In this document: one piece after another, positions 19,738-28,398 of the stretch
How positions within the stretch are numbered: the first letter of the stretch is position 1
How the letters are laid out: every line of letters begins with the position of its first letter
Assembly (NCBI RefSeq): GCF_017589465.1
Contig: NZ_JAELYA010000010.1
Location: 1 to 64,000, forward strand
From: Pseudomonas schmalbachii
Lineage (GTDB): Bacteria; Pseudomonadota; Gammaproteobacteria; Pseudomonadales; Pseudomonadaceae
Direction of reading: 5' to 3'
Length of the DNA: 64,000 nucleotides
Translations under genes and position numbers: made by a program
The notes under the pieces: model-generated
The model's input: only the letters and a program-made list of their open reading frames with translations
The model's database searches: none
What the model was told of the DNA's origin: nothing

Positions 19738-19752
19738 TGTGAGTGGGCGGGA

Positions 19753-20460
19753 TCAGAACAGGCGGGCGAGGAGGGCGGTGACGGCGGTTTCGACGCGCAG
19801 GATGCGTTCGCCGAGCTGCACCGGGGCGAGGCCGGCTTCGCGCAGCTTGTCGACCTCGTAGGGAATCCAGCCGCCTTCCGGGCCGATGGCCAGGGTCACC
19901 GGCTGCTCGACGGCACGCGGGCAGGCCGGCCACGGCCCGGGGTGGCCGATCAGGCCGAGGCTGCCAGTGGCCATGGCGGGCAAGCGGTCCTCGACGAAGG
20001 GTTTGAAGCGCTTCTCGATGATCACTTCCGGCAGCACGGTGTCGCGCGCCTGTTCCAGGCCGAGGATCAGTTGCTCGCGGATCGCCGTTGGTTCGAGGAA
20101 GGGCGTCTGCCAGAAACTCTTTTCCACCCGGTAGCTGTTCAGCAGCACCAGGCGCGGTACGCCCATGGCGGCGACGGTCTGCAACACCCGGCGCAGCATC
20201 TTCGGCCGTGGCAGGGCGAGCAGCAGGGTGATCGGCAGCTTGGCCGGCGGCGGCTGGTCGAAACTCAGCTGGAGTTCCGCTTCGTCGCGCTCCAGGCGCA
20301 GCAGGCGGCCTTCGCCCATCAGACCGCCGAGACGGCCGACGCGCAGGCTGTCGCCGCTCTCGGCACGGTGCACTTCGTGCAGGTGGGTCAGGCGGCGGTC
20401 GCGCAGGACGGCGCGATCCGCCGCGACGAAGTCGGCGTCGTCGAGCAGCAGCAGGTTCAC
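19753..20460 (-). CDS. Second RsmE-family rRNA methyltransferase, coupled to tatC
   Basis: The 235-residue product is a SPOUT methyltransferase of the RsmE family: PUA-like N-terminus (THLHEVHRAESGDSLRVGRL), then LALPRPKMLRRVLQTVAAMG, and the knot motifs LAIGPEGGWIPYEVD and LGERILRVETAVTALLARLF. It differs strongly from the RsmE at 4714-5433, so the window holds two paralogues; which one modifies U1498 cannot be told from sequence alone. Translation begins at a GTG (20460) overlapping the tatC stop (GTGA). This links it to the tatABC unit. PAO1 has the same arrangement. Confidence 0.88.
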   Translation of the reverse strand: MNLLLLDDADFVAADRAVLRDRRLTHLHEVHRAESGDSLRVGRLGGLMGEGRLLRLERDEAELQLSFDQPPPAKLPITLLLALPRPKMLRRVLQTVAAMGVPRLVLLNSYRVEKSFWQTPFLEPTAIREQLILGLEQARDTVLPEVIIEKRFKPFVEDRLPAMATGSLGLIGHPGPWPACPRAVEQPVTLAIGPEGGWIPYEVDKLREAGLAPVQLGERILRVETAVTALLARLF

Positions 20461-21251
20461 GGGCGGGTGGCGGGCGGCTGGTCGCCGCTCTCGTCCTCTT
20501 GCGGCTGGTCGCCGCGCTTGCGGATCAGGCGGCTGAACAGCACGCCGGCCTCGAACAGCATCCACATCGGCACCGCCAGCAGGGTCTGCGACAGCGGGTC
20601 CGGCGGGGTGAGGATCATGCCGACCACGAAGCAACCGATGATCACGTACGGGCGGATCTTCACCAGGTAGGCGACGTTGACGACGCCGACCCATACCAGC
20701 AGCACGGTGGCGACCGGGATCTCGAAGGTGAGGCCGAAGGCGAACAGCAGGGTGAGGAAGTCCAGGTAGCTGTTGATGTCGGTCATCGGCGTCACCCCTG
20801 CCGGGGCCGAACCGATGAAGAAGTGGAACATCAACGGGAATACCAGGAAGTAGGCGAAGGCCATTCCCGCGTAGAACAGGACGATGCTCGCCACCAGCAT
20901 CGGCAGGGCGATGCGCTTCTCGTGCTTGTACAGGCCGGGCGCGATGAAGCCCCAGACCTGGCCGAGGATGACCGGCATGGCCAGCAGCACGGCGACGATC
21001 ATGGTCAGCTTGAGCGGCGCGAGGAAGGCCGAGGCCGGGTCGATGGCGATCATCGTCGCGCCTTCCGGGAGGAAGCGGCGCAGCGGCTCGGAGGCCAGGG
21101 TGTAGATCTGCTGCGAGAAGTACAGCAGTGGGAGGAAGATCACGAACACCGCGATCACGCAGCGCAGCAGGCGCGTGCGCAGCTCGGTGAGGTGCGAGAC
21201 CAGCGGCATTTCCTGGTCGTTCTCGGGCTGTTCGGGTTTTTCTTCGCTCAT
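20457..21251 (-). CDS. tatC: TatC, Sec-independent protein translocase subunit
   Basis: TatC is the six-helix membrane core of the twin-arginine translocase and, with TatB, recognises RR signal peptides. The 264-residue product begins with a charged cytoplasmic tail and [20 protein letters not shown], the conserved TatC entry motif, and keeps [20 protein letters not shown] in a periplasmic loop and [20 protein letters not shown] in the fourth-helix region. The C-terminal tail is charged (EDESGDQ). Its start overlaps the tatB stop (ATGA) and its stop overlaps the rsmE-like start. Confidence 0.96.
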   Translation of the reverse strand: MSEEKPEQPENDQEMPLVSHLTELRTRLLRCVIAVFVIFLPLLYFSQQIYTLASEPLRRFLPEGATMIAIDPASAFLAPLKLTMIVAVLLAMPVILGQVWGFIAPGLYKHEKRIALPMLVASIVLFYAGMAFAYFLVFPLMFHFFIGSAPAGVTPMTDINSYLDFLTLLFAFGLTFEIPVATVLLVWVGVVNVAYLVKIRPYVIIGCFVVGMILTPPDPLSQTLLAVPMWMLFEAGVLFSRLIRKRGDQPQEDESGDQPPATRP

Positions 21252-21664
21252 GGATTACGCAGCGTCTCGGGCGGAACTGGCGTCTGGCTGGTGGCGGCCG
21301 GAGCGGTATCGGGGGTAGCCGGAGTGGCGGCTGTCGCTGTTGGCGTCTGGGTCGGAGCAGGCGTTGCCGGGGGCGCCGGCTCGGCTGCTGTCGTCTCTGC
21401 CGGCGGTTGCTGGCCAGTCAGCGGGGCCATCAGCTTTTGCGCTTCACGCTCCATCGACAGGATGTGCTCGTTGTGCAGTTGGCGACGGATCTCGTCGGCG
21501 CCGAGCTCACGCTCGACTTCCTGCTTGATCGTGTTGAAGCTGCGCCGCAGCCGGCCGATCCACAGGCCAGCGGTGCGCGCGGCTCCCGGCAGACGGTCGG
21601 GGCCGAGCACGAGCAGGGCGACCAGACCGACCAGCAGCAGCTCGCTGAAGCCGATACCGAACAT
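21248..21664 (-). CDS. tatB: TatB, Sec-independent protein translocase subunit
   Basis: The 138-residue product has the TatB plan: one N-terminal membrane helix ([20 protein letters not shown]), a GPDRLP hinge, a long amphipathic helix (to about residue 75) and a low-complexity Ala/Thr/Pro tail ([20 protein letters not shown]). Acidic Glu8 in the helix is typical of TatB. It follows tatA after 3 bases and overlaps tatC. It forms the receptor complex with TatC. Confidence 0.95.
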   Translation of the reverse strand: MFGIGFSELLLVGLVALLVLGPDRLPGAARTAGLWIGRLRRSFNTIKQEVERELGADEIRRQLHNEHILSMEREAQKLMAPLTGQQPPAETTAAEPAPPATPAPTQTPTATAATPATPDTAPAATSQTPVPPETLRNP

Positions 21665-21667
21665 GGC

Positions 21668-21910
21668 TTAGTCCTTGCGAGCCGGTTCTTCGACCTTGCG
21701 CGCCTGGCCTTCGATGGTGTTCGACTGGTTCAGCGACGGATTCGCGGGATTCTGTTCGGACTTCTGGTCTTCCTCGGTGTTCATCGCCTTGCGGAAGCCC
21801 TTGATGGCTTCGCCGACGTCCGAGCCCAGGTTCTTCAGGCGCTTGGTGCCGAATACCAGGACCACCACGATCAGGATGACCAGCCAGTGTTTCCAGTCAA
21901 AAATGCCCAT
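21668..21910 (-). CDS. tatA: TatA, pore-forming subunit of the twin-arginine translocase
   Basis: The 80-residue product has an N-terminal membrane helix ([12 protein letters not shown]), the conserved [14 protein letters not shown] hinge and amphipathic helix, and an acidic/basic disordered tail. TatA oligomers allow passage of folded proteins. GGAGAGAAAG lies just upstream of the ATG. It is the first of tatA-tatB-tatC-rsmE-like, which lie 23 bases downstream of hisE and may be partly co-transcribed with hisI-hisE. Confidence 0.95.
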   Translation of the reverse strand: MGIFDWKHWLVILIVVVLVFGTKRLKNLGSDVGEAIKGFRKAMNTEEDQKSEQNPANPSLNQSNTIEGQARKVEEPARKD

Positions 21911-21933
21911 CTTTCTCTCCTCGGAATACGTGT

Positions 21934-22272
21934 TCAGGCCGACGGTTGGCGGGCCGCTTTTTCATCGTGGCCGGACAGGCCGAAGCGGCGGTCCAGTTCG
22001 TCCAGTACCGCCTGCGGATGCTGGCCAAGGGCGGCGAGCATCACCAGCGAGTGGAACCAGAGGTCGGCGGTTTCGTAGATCAGGTCCGTGCAGTCGCCGC
22101 TGCTTGCGGCGTCCTTCGCGGCGAGGATGGTTTCCACCGATTCTTCGCCGACTTTCTCCAGGATCTTGTTCAGGCCCTTGTGGTACAGGCTGGCGACATA
22201 GGAACTGTCCGGGGCGGCATTCTTGCGCGCTTCGAGGACTTCCGCCAGACGGGCGAGGGTGTCATTGCTCAT
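21934..22272 (-). CDS. hisE: Phosphoribosyl-ATP pyrophosphatase HisE
   Basis: HisE hydrolyses phosphoribosyl-ATP to phosphoribosyl-AMP, the second step of histidine synthesis. The 112-residue product has the MazG-like helical fold with metal-binding acidic motif [14 protein letters not shown] and [15 protein letters not shown]. It overlaps the end of hisI by 11 bases. In enterobacteria the two activities are fused as HisIE; here they are separate genes, as usual for Pseudomonas. The rest of the histidine pathway is elsewhere. Confidence 0.94.
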   Translation of the reverse strand: MSNDTLARLAEVLEARKNAAPDSSYVASLYHKGLNKILEKVGEESVETILAAKDAASSGDCTDLIYETADLWFHSLVMLAALGQHPQAVLDELDRRFGLSGHDEKAARQPSA

Positions 22273-22681
22273 GTTCGTGTTCCGCGTGCTGCTGGGCGTG
22301 GTGGTAGATCGCGTCGGGGTCCTTCAGCACCGGGTCGACGGTGCGCCAGGCGCCGTTCTCGTAGACGCGGTAGAAGCAGCTCTCGCGGCCGGTGTGGCAG
22401 GCGATGCCGCCAAGCTGCTCGACCATCAGGATGACCACGTCGGCATCGCAGTCCAGGCGCAGTTCATGCAGCTTCTGCACATGGCCGGACTCCTCGCCCT
22501 TGCGCCAGAGCTTGCCGCGCGAGCGCGACCAGTAGATGGCGCGGCCTTCGGCGGCGGTCAGGGTCAGGGCCTCGCGGTTCATCCAGGCCATCATCAGCAC
22601 GCGGCCGCTCTGGTGGTCCTGGGCGATGGCGGGTACCAGTCCGTCGGCGTTCCAGTGAATTTCGTCCAGCCAGTCTTTCAT
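22262..22681 (-). CDS. hisI: Phosphoribosyl-AMP cyclohydrolase HisI
   Basis: HisI opens the adenine ring of phosphoribosyl-AMP, the third step of histidine synthesis. The 139-residue product begins [20 protein letters not shown] and carries the zinc and magnesium ligands in [18 protein letters not shown] and [28 protein letters not shown] is the conserved substrate segment. The frame could extend 12 codons upstream, but MKDWLDEI matches the family start. About 86 bases separate it from ubiB, which is on the same strand. Confidence 0.95.
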   Translation of the reverse strand: MKDWLDEIHWNADGLVPAIAQDHQSGRVLMMAWMNREALTLTAAEGRAIYWSRSRGKLWRKGEESGHVQKLHELRLDCDADVVILMVEQLGGIACHTGRESCFYRVYENGAWRTVDPVLKDPDAIYHHAQQHAEHEHEQ

Positions 22682-22767
22682 TGTCGATTCCGTACTGCGG
22701 GCACTTGCGTCGCCCACGGCGACATAAGTCAGTAATTAGTTAGTGTGCCAGCGACGACGGCCACTGG

Positions 22768-24372
22768 CTATCGGCGCAGGATCAGATATAGACCGCCGGC
22801 CAGCATCGCCCATGCCGGCCAGGCCGCCAGCGAGTGCGTGGCGAGCCCGGTCTGCGCCGCGCCGGCGACCAGCACCGCGCCAATCAGCCGCGCCGGCCAG
22901 GCGCTGGCCGCGGGCGGCTGGCCGTTGCCGCGCGGTTGCGCGAGCGGCTCGCTGGACAGGCGTTCCAGGGTGTCGCGGGTCATCTGCGCCAGGTGCGGCA
23001 CCTGCTCGACCTGCTGCTGGAAGTTGCGCAGCAGGTGGCTGGGGCTGACCCGCTCGCGCATCCAGCGTTCGAGGAACGGCTGCGCGGTGGTCCACAGGTC
23101 CAGTTCCGGATAGAGCTGGCGGCCGAGGCCCTCGATGTTCAGCAGGGTCTTCTGCAGCAGCACCAGTTGCGGCTGCACTTCCATGTTGAAGCGGCGGGCG
23201 GTCTGGAACAGGCGCAGCAGTACCTGGCCGAAGGAAATGTCCTTCAGCGGCTTCTCGAAGATCGGTTCGCAGACGGTGCGGATCGCTGCTTCGAAGTCGT
23301 TGACGCGGGTTTCCGCCGGCACCCAGCCGGAGTCGATGTGCAACTGCGCGACCTTGCGGTAGTCGCGCTTGAAGAAGGCGATCAGGTTGCGCGCCAGGTA
23401 GTTCTGGTCCTCGTCGGTGAGGCTGCCGACGATGCCGCAGTCCACCGCGATGTACTGTGGGCTCCACGGCGTGCGCGTGCTGACGAAGATGTTGCCGGGG
23501 TGCATGTCGGCGTGGAAGAAGCTGTCGCGGAACACCTGGGTGAAGAAGATTTCCACGCCGCGTTCGGCAAGCGCCTTGAAGTCGGTGCGCTGGTCGCGCA
23601 GCACGTCGAGGTCGGTGACCGGGATGCCGTAGATGCGCTCCATCACCAGTACTTTCGGCCGGCACAGGTCCCAGTACACCTGAGGCACGTAGAGCAGCGG
23701 CGAGCCGTCGAAGTTGCGCCGCAGCTGGCTGGAGTTGGCCGCCTCGCGGAGCAGGTCGAGCTCGTCGTAGATGACCTTCTCGTAGTCGCTGACCACTTCC
23801 ACCGGATGCAGGCGGCGGGCGTCGCTGGAGATGCGTTCGGCGAGGCGGGCGATGATGAACAGCCAGGCGATGTCGGCGCGGATCACCGGCTTGAGGTTCG
23901 GGCGGATCACCTTGACCACCACTTCCTCGCCGGTCTTCAACTGTGCGGCGTGGACCTGGGCGACCGAGGCGGAGGCCAGCGGTTCGCGCTCGAAGCGGGC
24001 GAAGATCTGCTCGACCTTGGCGCCGAGCTGTTCCTCGATGCGCGCCACGGCGAGTTCCGGCGGGAACGGCGGGACGTTGTCCTGCAGGTGTGCCAGTTCG
24101 TCGGCGATGTCGTCCGGCAGCAGGTCGCGGCGGGTGGAGAGGATCTGGCCGAACTTGATGAAGATCGGTCCGAGGTCTTCCAGGGCCAGGCGCAGGCGTT
24201 CGCCGCGGCTGAGCTGCAGCTTCTTGCGCGGCAGCCAGCGCCATGGCAGCAGGCCGCCGAGCAGGCGCAGCCACCAGGGCAGCACCGGCAGTTCGAGTAC
24301 CAGGTCGTCGAGTCGGTAGCGGATCGCAACGTGCTGGATGCGTAGCAGGCGGCGGAAAGCGAGGAGCTTCAT
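22768..24372 (-). CDS. ubiB: UbiB, atypical kinase/ATPase of ubiquinone biosynthesis
   Basis: The 534-residue product belongs to the ABC1/UbiB protein-kinase-like family needed for ubiquinone synthesis. The signature KxGQ-type motif appears as [20 protein letters not shown] (about residues 67-86), the Ala-rich loop as [14 protein letters not shown], the catalytic segment as [11 protein letters not shown] and the metal-binding [14 protein letters not shown]. Two C-terminal membrane helices ([14 protein letters not shown] and [17 protein letters not shown]) anchor it. Its start overlaps the ubiJ stop by 4 bases. It is the third gene of ubiE-ubiJ-ubiB. Confidence 0.96.
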   Translation of the reverse strand: MKLLAFRRLLRIQHVAIRYRLDDLVLELPVLPWWLRLLGGLLPWRWLPRKKLQLSRGERLRLALEDLGPIFIKFGQILSTRRDLLPDDIADELAHLQDNVPPFPPELAVARIEEQLGAKVEQIFARFEREPLASASVAQVHAAQLKTGEEVVVKVIRPNLKPVIRADIAWLFIIARLAERISSDARRLHPVEVVSDYEKVIYDELDLLREAANSSQLRRNFDGSPLLYVPQVYWDLCRPKVLVMERIYGIPVTDLDVLRDQRTDFKALAERGVEIFFTQVFRDSFFHADMHPGNIFVSTRTPWSPQYIAVDCGIVGSLTDEDQNYLARNLIAFFKRDYRKVAQLHIDSGWVPAETRVNDFEAAIRTVCEPIFEKPLKDISFGQVLLRLFQTARRFNMEVQPQLVLLQKTLLNIEGLGRQLYPELDLWTTAQPFLERWMRERVSPSHLLRNFQQQVEQVPHLAQMTRDTLERLSSEPLAQPRGNGQPPAASAWPARLIGAVLVAGAAQTGLATHSLAAWPAWAMLAGGLYLILRR

Positions 24373-25007
24373 GCTTCGGGCTTGGTCTTCTGGGCAAGGC
24401 GCGCAATGCGCGCGTCGAGTCGGTCGAGGGCGATCTTCATCTGATCGAGTTCGGCGAAGCGCGCTTCCGCTTCGTGCTGGCCGACCAGTGCGCGGCTTTC
24501 CTCGGCGAGGTAGTCGGCCAGGCTCAGACGCAGGCTTTCCAGGCTGTCGCCGGTCCAGCGCGCGGTGCCGCGCAGGCGCGTGCCGAGCAGATGGGCGGGC
24601 AGCGGGCCGAGCCAGCGCGAGACTTCGTATTCCCAGTCCAGCTCCAGCGTCTGCAGGATGTCGGCCAGTTCCAGCAGCACGCCGCTGTCGCCGTCCATTT
24701 CCACTTCCGGGCTGTGCAGCACGCCGGTCTTGTCCTGCGCCACGGCCAGTTGCAGCAGGCGGTTGGCGGGGGCGCGCAGGGTGCAGTCGACCTCGGCCTC
24801 ATGCTGTGCGGCGAGATGCAGGCCGTCGCCGGCCGGAAGGATGAACAGGCGCAGGACAGGTCCCTGGCAATCCACTTCCAGCACCTTGCCGGCGAGCCGC
24901 GCCAGGCGCTGCAGGGCCACGCCGTCGAGACGCAGCACGCGGTTGACGCCGCTTTCGGCGGCTGCCAGCAGGGCCTGCGTTACCAGGGACTGGCCGGGCA
25001 GCGTCAT
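24369..25007 (-). CDS. ubiJ: UbiJ, SCP2-domain lipid-binding accessory factor of ubiquinone biosynthesis
   Basis: The 212-residue product begins [20 protein letters not shown]. It has an SCP2-like sterol-carrier fold in residues about 15-110 ([16 protein letters not shown]) and a C-terminal coiled-coil region ([21 protein letters not shown]). UbiJ helps present hydrophobic ubiquinone intermediates to the soluble Ubi complex. It starts inside the ubiE stop (TGATG) and overlaps ubiB. The same frame is open far upstream across ubiE; that extension is a shadow. Identification rests on domain plus position between ubiE and ubiB. Confidence 0.92.
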   Translation of the reverse strand: MTLPGQSLVTQALLAAAESGVNRVLRLDGVALQRLARLAGKVLEVDCQGPVLRLFILPAGDGLHLAAQHEAEVDCTLRAPANRLLQLAVAQDKTGVLHSPEVEMDGDSGVLLELADILQTLELDWEYEVSRWLGPLPAHLLGTRLRGTARWTGDSLESLRLSLADYLAEESRALVGQHEAEARFAELDQMKIALDRLDARIARLAQKTKPEA

Positions 25008-25789
25008 CAGGGTTTGATGCCGCGGTGCAGGGCGACGATGCCGCCGGTCATGTTGTGGTAGGTGACGCGGTCGAAGCCGGCCTCGACCATCATCGCCTTC
25101 AGCGTTTCCTGGTCCGGGTGCATGCGGATCGACTCGGCCAGGTAGCGGTAGCTCTCGGCGTCGTTGGTGATCAGCTTGCCCATCAGCGGCAGCAGGTTGA
25201 AGGAGTAGGCGTCGTAGGCCTTGGACAGCAGGTTGCTGGTCGGCTTGGAGAACTCCAGCACCAGCAGGCGGCCGCCCGGCTTGAGCACGCGCAGCATGGA
25301 GCGGATCGCCGCGTCCTTGTGGGTGACGTTGCGCAGGCCGAAGGCGATGGTCACGCAGTCGAAGTGGTTGTCCGGGAACGGCAGCTGCTCGGCGTCGGCC
25401 TGGACGAAGCTGACATTGCCGGAGACGCCGCTGTCGAGCAGCTTGTCGCGGCCGACCTGGAGCATCGAGGCGTTGATGTCGGCCAGCACCACTTCGCCGG
25501 TCGGGCCGACCAGGCGGGAGAACTGGCGGGTCAGGTCGCCGGTGCCGCCGGCGATGTCGAGCACGCGGTTGCCGCTGCGCACGCCGGACAGTTCGATGGT
25601 GAAGCGCTTCCACAGGCGATGGATGCCGCCGGACATCAGGTCGTTCATCAGGTCGTACTTGGCGGCCACGGAGTGGAACACCTCGGCGACTTTCTGCGCC
25701 TTCTGGCTCTCCGGTACCGTCTGGTAACCGAAATGCGTGGTCTGTTCGGCGGGGCCTTGGCCCTCGCGGGAATTGCGCGACTCGCTCAT
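25007..25789 (-). CDS. ubiE: UbiE, ubiquinone/menaquinone C-methyltransferase
   Basis: UbiE is an S-adenosylmethionine methyltransferase acting on the quinone ring in ubiquinone synthesis. The 260-residue product begins [20 protein letters not shown] and has the family motifs [20 protein letters not shown], the SAM-binding [15 protein letters not shown] and [18 protein letters not shown] segment ([14 protein letters not shown]). The C-terminus [20 protein letters not shown] is standard. An in-frame ATG 33 bases upstream (25822) would add 11 unusual residues and has no ribosome site, so I prefer 25789. Genes run ubiE-ubiJ-ubiB without gaps. Confidence 0.95.
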   Translation of the reverse strand: MSESRNSREGQGPAEQTTHFGYQTVPESQKAQKVAEVFHSVAAKYDLMNDLMSGGIHRLWKRFTIELSGVRSGNRVLDIAGGTGDLTRQFSRLVGPTGEVVLADINASMLQVGRDKLLDSGVSGNVSFVQADAEQLPFPDNHFDCVTIAFGLRNVTHKDAAIRSMLRVLKPGGRLLVLEFSKPTSNLLSKAYDAYSFNLLPLMGKLITNDAESYRYLAESIRMHPDQETLKAMMVEAGFDRVTYHNMTGGIVALHRGIKP

Positions 25790-25942
25790 GGCGTGTGTAC
25801 CCTGGACGTAAGTGGCGGCCATTCTAACAGGATGCGCGGAAAGTGCCGCGTCGCTCGCAGCCGGCCGGCGTGCGGTGTTTTGTCATGACGGGTTATAGTC
25901 GTCACATTTGCCTTCAGCGACAGACTGCCCGGAGTAGCCCTG

Positions 25943-26218
25943 ATGTCTCATATCCGTATCGAACGTACCCATTCGCTCGGCCTGGAAGCCGCTCGCGAGA
26001 AGGCGGAGAAGCTTGGCGAGCGCTTCGCCAGGGAGTATGGGCTGAGCCATGGCTGGCGCGGCAATACCCTGGTGTTCCAGCGCACCGGCGTGGACGGCCG
26101 CATCGATGTGAGCGAGGACCGTGTGGTGGTGGACATCAGGCTCGGCCTGCTGCTCTCGGCCATGGGCGGGGTGCTCAAGAGCGAGATCGAACGCGGCCTG
26201 GACAAGGCGCTGGTGTGA
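25943..26218 (+). CDS. Polyhydroxyalkanoic acid system family protein (PHA granule region)
   Basis: The 91-residue soluble protein (starts MSHIRIERTHSLGLEAAREK) matches the small PHA-system family found next to phasin genes in Pseudomonas. Residues 8-30 are a Lys/Glu/Arg-rich helix, and the remainder looks like beta strands (GRIDVSEDRVVVDIRLG). The biochemical role is unknown. It lies upstream of phaI on the same strand, separated by 181 bases, so phaI probably has its own promoter. It diverges from ubiE. Confidence 0.82.
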   Translation: MSHIRIERTHSLGLEAAREKAEKLGERFAREYGLSHGWRGNTLVFQRTGVDGRIDVSEDRVVVDIRLGLLLSAMGGVLKSEIERGLDKALV

Positions 26219-26399
26219 CCGCGAAAGCGGCTGCCGGCCGCAGCCGCAGGCCTGGAATGGCACGCCAGAGGGCATCCGGCTCGGCGCCTTGATTCTCCCG
26301 TTCGTATCGTTGGTATGCGTTTTCTAATTTTCCTCGGTACCGTGCATCTCAAGTCCGCGATTGGCGGGCGCATACCCTAGCCCACTTGTGAGGTGCACC

Positions 26400-26789
26400 A
26401 TGGCCAAAGCCATCAGCAAGAAGAAAGTCGAAGAGCAAGCTGCTTCCCTGGTTTCCGACGTCAAGCACTACACCCGTCAGGTATGGCTCGCCAGCCTCGG
26501 CGCCTACGCCAAAGCCGGTCAGGAAAGCGTCGAGTACTTCAAGGAGCTGGTGAAAGCCGGTGAAGGCGTCGAAGAGAAAGGCCGCAAGCTGGTCACCGAC
26601 CGCGTCGAGTCGGCCAACGAGCGCGTGAAGAGCAAGCTGTCCCTGGTCAAGGACAAGCTGAACTTCGACGATCGCGTTTCCGCTTCCCTGAACCGCATCG
26701 GCATCCCGTCGCGCAACGATGTGAACGCACTCTCTGCTAAGCTGGATGAGTTGGGTGCAGCGCTCGAGAGCGCCGCCCGCCCTCGTTAA
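26400..26789 (+). CDS. phaI: PhaI, phasin of polyhydroxyalkanoate granules
   Basis: The 129-residue product is a mostly helical phasin that coats medium-chain polyester granules. The core VSDVKHYTRQVWLASLGAYA and the GIPSRNDVNALSAKLDEL segment near the C-terminus are shared with PhaF next door, showing a common origin. A leucine-zipper-like coiled coil spans about residues 30-120. GAGGTG lies upstream of the ATG; an earlier in-frame start adds 13 residues unlike phasins. phaF follows after 14 bases, forming a phaI-phaF unit convergent with phaD. Confidence 0.94.
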   Translation: MAKAISKKKVEEQAASLVSDVKHYTRQVWLASLGAYAKAGQESVEYFKELVKAGEGVEEKGRKLVTDRVESANERVKSKLSLVKDKLNFDDRVSASLNRIGIPSRNDVNALSAKLDELGAALESAARPR

Positions 26790-26803
26790 TTTAGGAGAGC
26801 AGG

Positions 26804-27571
26804 ATGGCTGGCAAGAAAACTACCGACAAAGAACCCAACTGGGTCGGCGAGATCGAGAAGTACTCGCGGCAGATCTGGTTGGCCGGCTTGGGCGCCTACT
26901 CGAAGATGAGCAAGGACGGCAACAAGCTGTTCGAGACCCTCGTCAAGGATGGCGAGAAGGCCGAGAAGCAAGCCAAGAGCGAGGTCGAGAAATCGGTCGG
27001 CTCGGTAAAGGCTAGCGCCAAGTCCAAGGTCGACGCAGTCAAGGGCAAGGCTCTGGGCAAATGGGGTGAGCTGGAAGAGGCTTTCGACAAGCGTCTGAAC
27101 AGCGCCATCTCCCGTTTGGGTGTCCCGAGCCGCAATGAGGTGAAGGATCTGCATGGCAAGATTGAAGTCCTGACCAAGCAGATCGAGGCCCTCACCGGCG
27201 TCAGCATCAAGAGCGCCAAGCCCGCTGCGAAAGCTTCTGCCGCCAAGCCTGCAACTGCGAAGGCCACTGCAGCCAAGCCTGCGGCCAAGGCAGCAGCCAC
27301 GCCGGCCGCCAAACCGGCAGCCAAGGCAGCGGCTAAACCCGCGGCCAAGGCGGCTGCCAAGCCTGCCGCGGCGAAACCTGCAGCAGCCAAGCCGGCCGCC
27401 AAGCCGGCTGCGGCGAAGAAGCCGGCAGCAAAGAAGCCAGTTGAGGCGAAACCGGCGGCAGTGAGCGCCCCGGCTGCGGAGGCCGCTCCGGCTCCGGTGG
27501 TCGCGGAAGCTCCGGTAGTTGCACCGGTGGTTGCCCCGGCGGCTACTCCGGATACTCCGAAAGAAGTCTGA
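26804..27571 (+). CDS. phaF: PhaF, phasin with histone H1-like Lys/Ala/Pro-rich DNA-binding tail
   Basis: The 255-residue product has a phasin domain in residues 1-135 (WVGEIEKYSRQIWLAGLGAY, LGVPSRNEVKDLHGKIEVLT) and a tail of repeated AAKPAAK-type units from about residue 140 to 215. The end (AAPAPVVAEAPVVAPVVAPA) is acidic/hydrophobic. In P. putida, PhaF binds DNA with this tail and helps partition granules at cell division. AGGAGAG precedes the ATG. An intrinsic terminator lies 20 bases past the stop. Confidence 0.95.
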   Translation: MAGKKTTDKEPNWVGEIEKYSRQIWLAGLGAYSKMSKDGNKLFETLVKDGEKAEKQAKSEVEKSVGSVKASAKSKVDAVKGKALGKWGELEEAFDKRLNSAISRLGVPSRNEVKDLHGKIEVLTKQIEALTGVSIKSAKPAAKASAAKPATAKATAAKPAAKAAATPAAKPAAKAAAKPAAKAAAKPAAAKPAAAKPAAKPAAAKKPAAKKPVEAKPAAVSAPAAEAAPAPVVAEAPVVAPVVAPAATPDTPKEV

Positions 27572-27590
27572 CGGCTTCCTCGCGGTACCC

Positions 27591-27617
27591 AACGCCCGGC
27601 TAGATGCCGGGCGTTTT
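27591..27617 (+). terminator. Intrinsic terminator after phaI-phaF
   Basis: AACGCCCGGC and GCCGGGCGTT pair around TAGAT and run into TTTTC. It lies between the convergent ends of phaF and phaD. Confidence 0.85.
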
Positions 27618-27625
27618 CATTGGCG

Positions 27626-28240
27626 TCAGTCGGCCAGGTAGCTTTGCGCGATCCGCTCGGCCCCTTCGCGGGCCTCGTCGTGCAGGTGGGGCGCGACCAG
27701 CATCATCACCTGGTAGACCACCAGTTTCACTTCCCCTTCATGGCCGAGGATGCGCTGGTAGTCCAGGGAGAACAGCAGGGTCAGGGTGATCTGGTCGACC
27801 AGTTGGCCAAGGGATTCGATACCGCTGTTGACCTGGCCTTCGCTCTTGAGCTGGGCGAGCAGGGTGGCGAGCGTGCGCTTGAGGGTGTTGAGCCAGGTGC
27901 GCATGCCGCGCGCCAGCTTGGGCAGGCGTCCGGCGAGGTTGGACAGGTCCTGGAAGAGGAAGCGGTAGTGCGCCAGGCGTTCGACGATCAGGTGCAGGAA
28001 CAGCCAGTAGTCCTCGGTCTCCAGGCTGGCTTCGGTGGGCGGGTCGAGCAGCGGCGCCAGTTCTTCCTGGAAGCGCTCGAACAGCGCCAGCACCAGCGGC
28101 TCCTTGCCATGGAAGTGGTAGTACAGGTTCCCGGGGCTGATGCCCAGCTCCGTGGCGATTTCCAGGGTGGAGACGTTGGGTTCGCCCTGCTCGTTGAACA
28201 GCTGCAGGGCGCACTGGAGGATGCGGTCGCGGGTTTTCAT
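27626..28240 (-). CDS. phaD: PhaD, TetR-family activator of the PHA locus
   Basis: The 204-residue product begins MKTRDRILQCALQLFNEQGE and contains a TetR helix-turn-helix at about residues 24-45 (VSTLEIATELGISPGNLYYH). The C-terminal ligand domain is unremarkable in sequence. In P. putida, PhaD is a carbon-source-dependent activator that binds the phaC1 and phaI promoters, probably sensing an acyl-CoA. Here it is the last gene of phaC1-phaZ-phaC2-phaD. A family C REP doublet lies in the 158-base gap after phaC2. Confidence 0.94.
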   Translation of the reverse strand: MKTRDRILQCALQLFNEQGEPNVSTLEIATELGISPGNLYYHFHGKEPLVLALFERFQEELAPLLDPPTEASLETEDYWLFLHLIVERLAHYRFLFQDLSNLAGRLPKLARGMRTWLNTLKRTLATLLAQLKSEGQVNSGIESLGQLVDQITLTLLFSLDYQRILGHEGEVKLVVYQVMMLVAPHLHDEAREGAERIAQSYLAD

Positions 28241-28330
28241 CCGTGTTCTTGTTCCAGGTTTGCTGCAGCGACGATAGCCGCAGCTTACGTGTGACGCCAT
28301 CCCCCCAAAGTGGGTTTCGACTGGTTGGCG

Positions 28331-28393
28331 CGTAGGGCGGGTGCAACCCGCCAACCGGTTGCAGGGCCATTGGCGGGTTGCACCCGCCCTACC
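28331..28393. repeat. REP doublet, family C, between phaC2 and phaD
   Basis: CGTAGGGCGGGTGCAACCCG and the inverse TGGCGGGTTGCACCCGCCCT flank about 20 bases. It lies directly after the phaC2 stop and could act as a processing or stability barrier within the pha transcript. Confidence 0.9.
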
Positions 28394-28398
28394 GTCAT

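Larger units (their letters stand above)
19413..19752. other. 340-base intergenic stretch between the chemoreceptor and rsmE-like gene
   Basis: The region upstream of the chemoreceptor should hold its promoter, which I could not place confidently. The rest holds a REP doublet (19602-19668) and a single family A REP arm (19705-19737). I see no gene in it. Confidence 0.7.

Noticed and set aside
24369..25613. 414-codon minus-strand frame that would fuse a new N-terminus to UbiJ
   Set aside because: The extra part overlaps UbiE in another frame and has shadow composition. The UbiJ start at 25007 is coupled to the UbiE stop.
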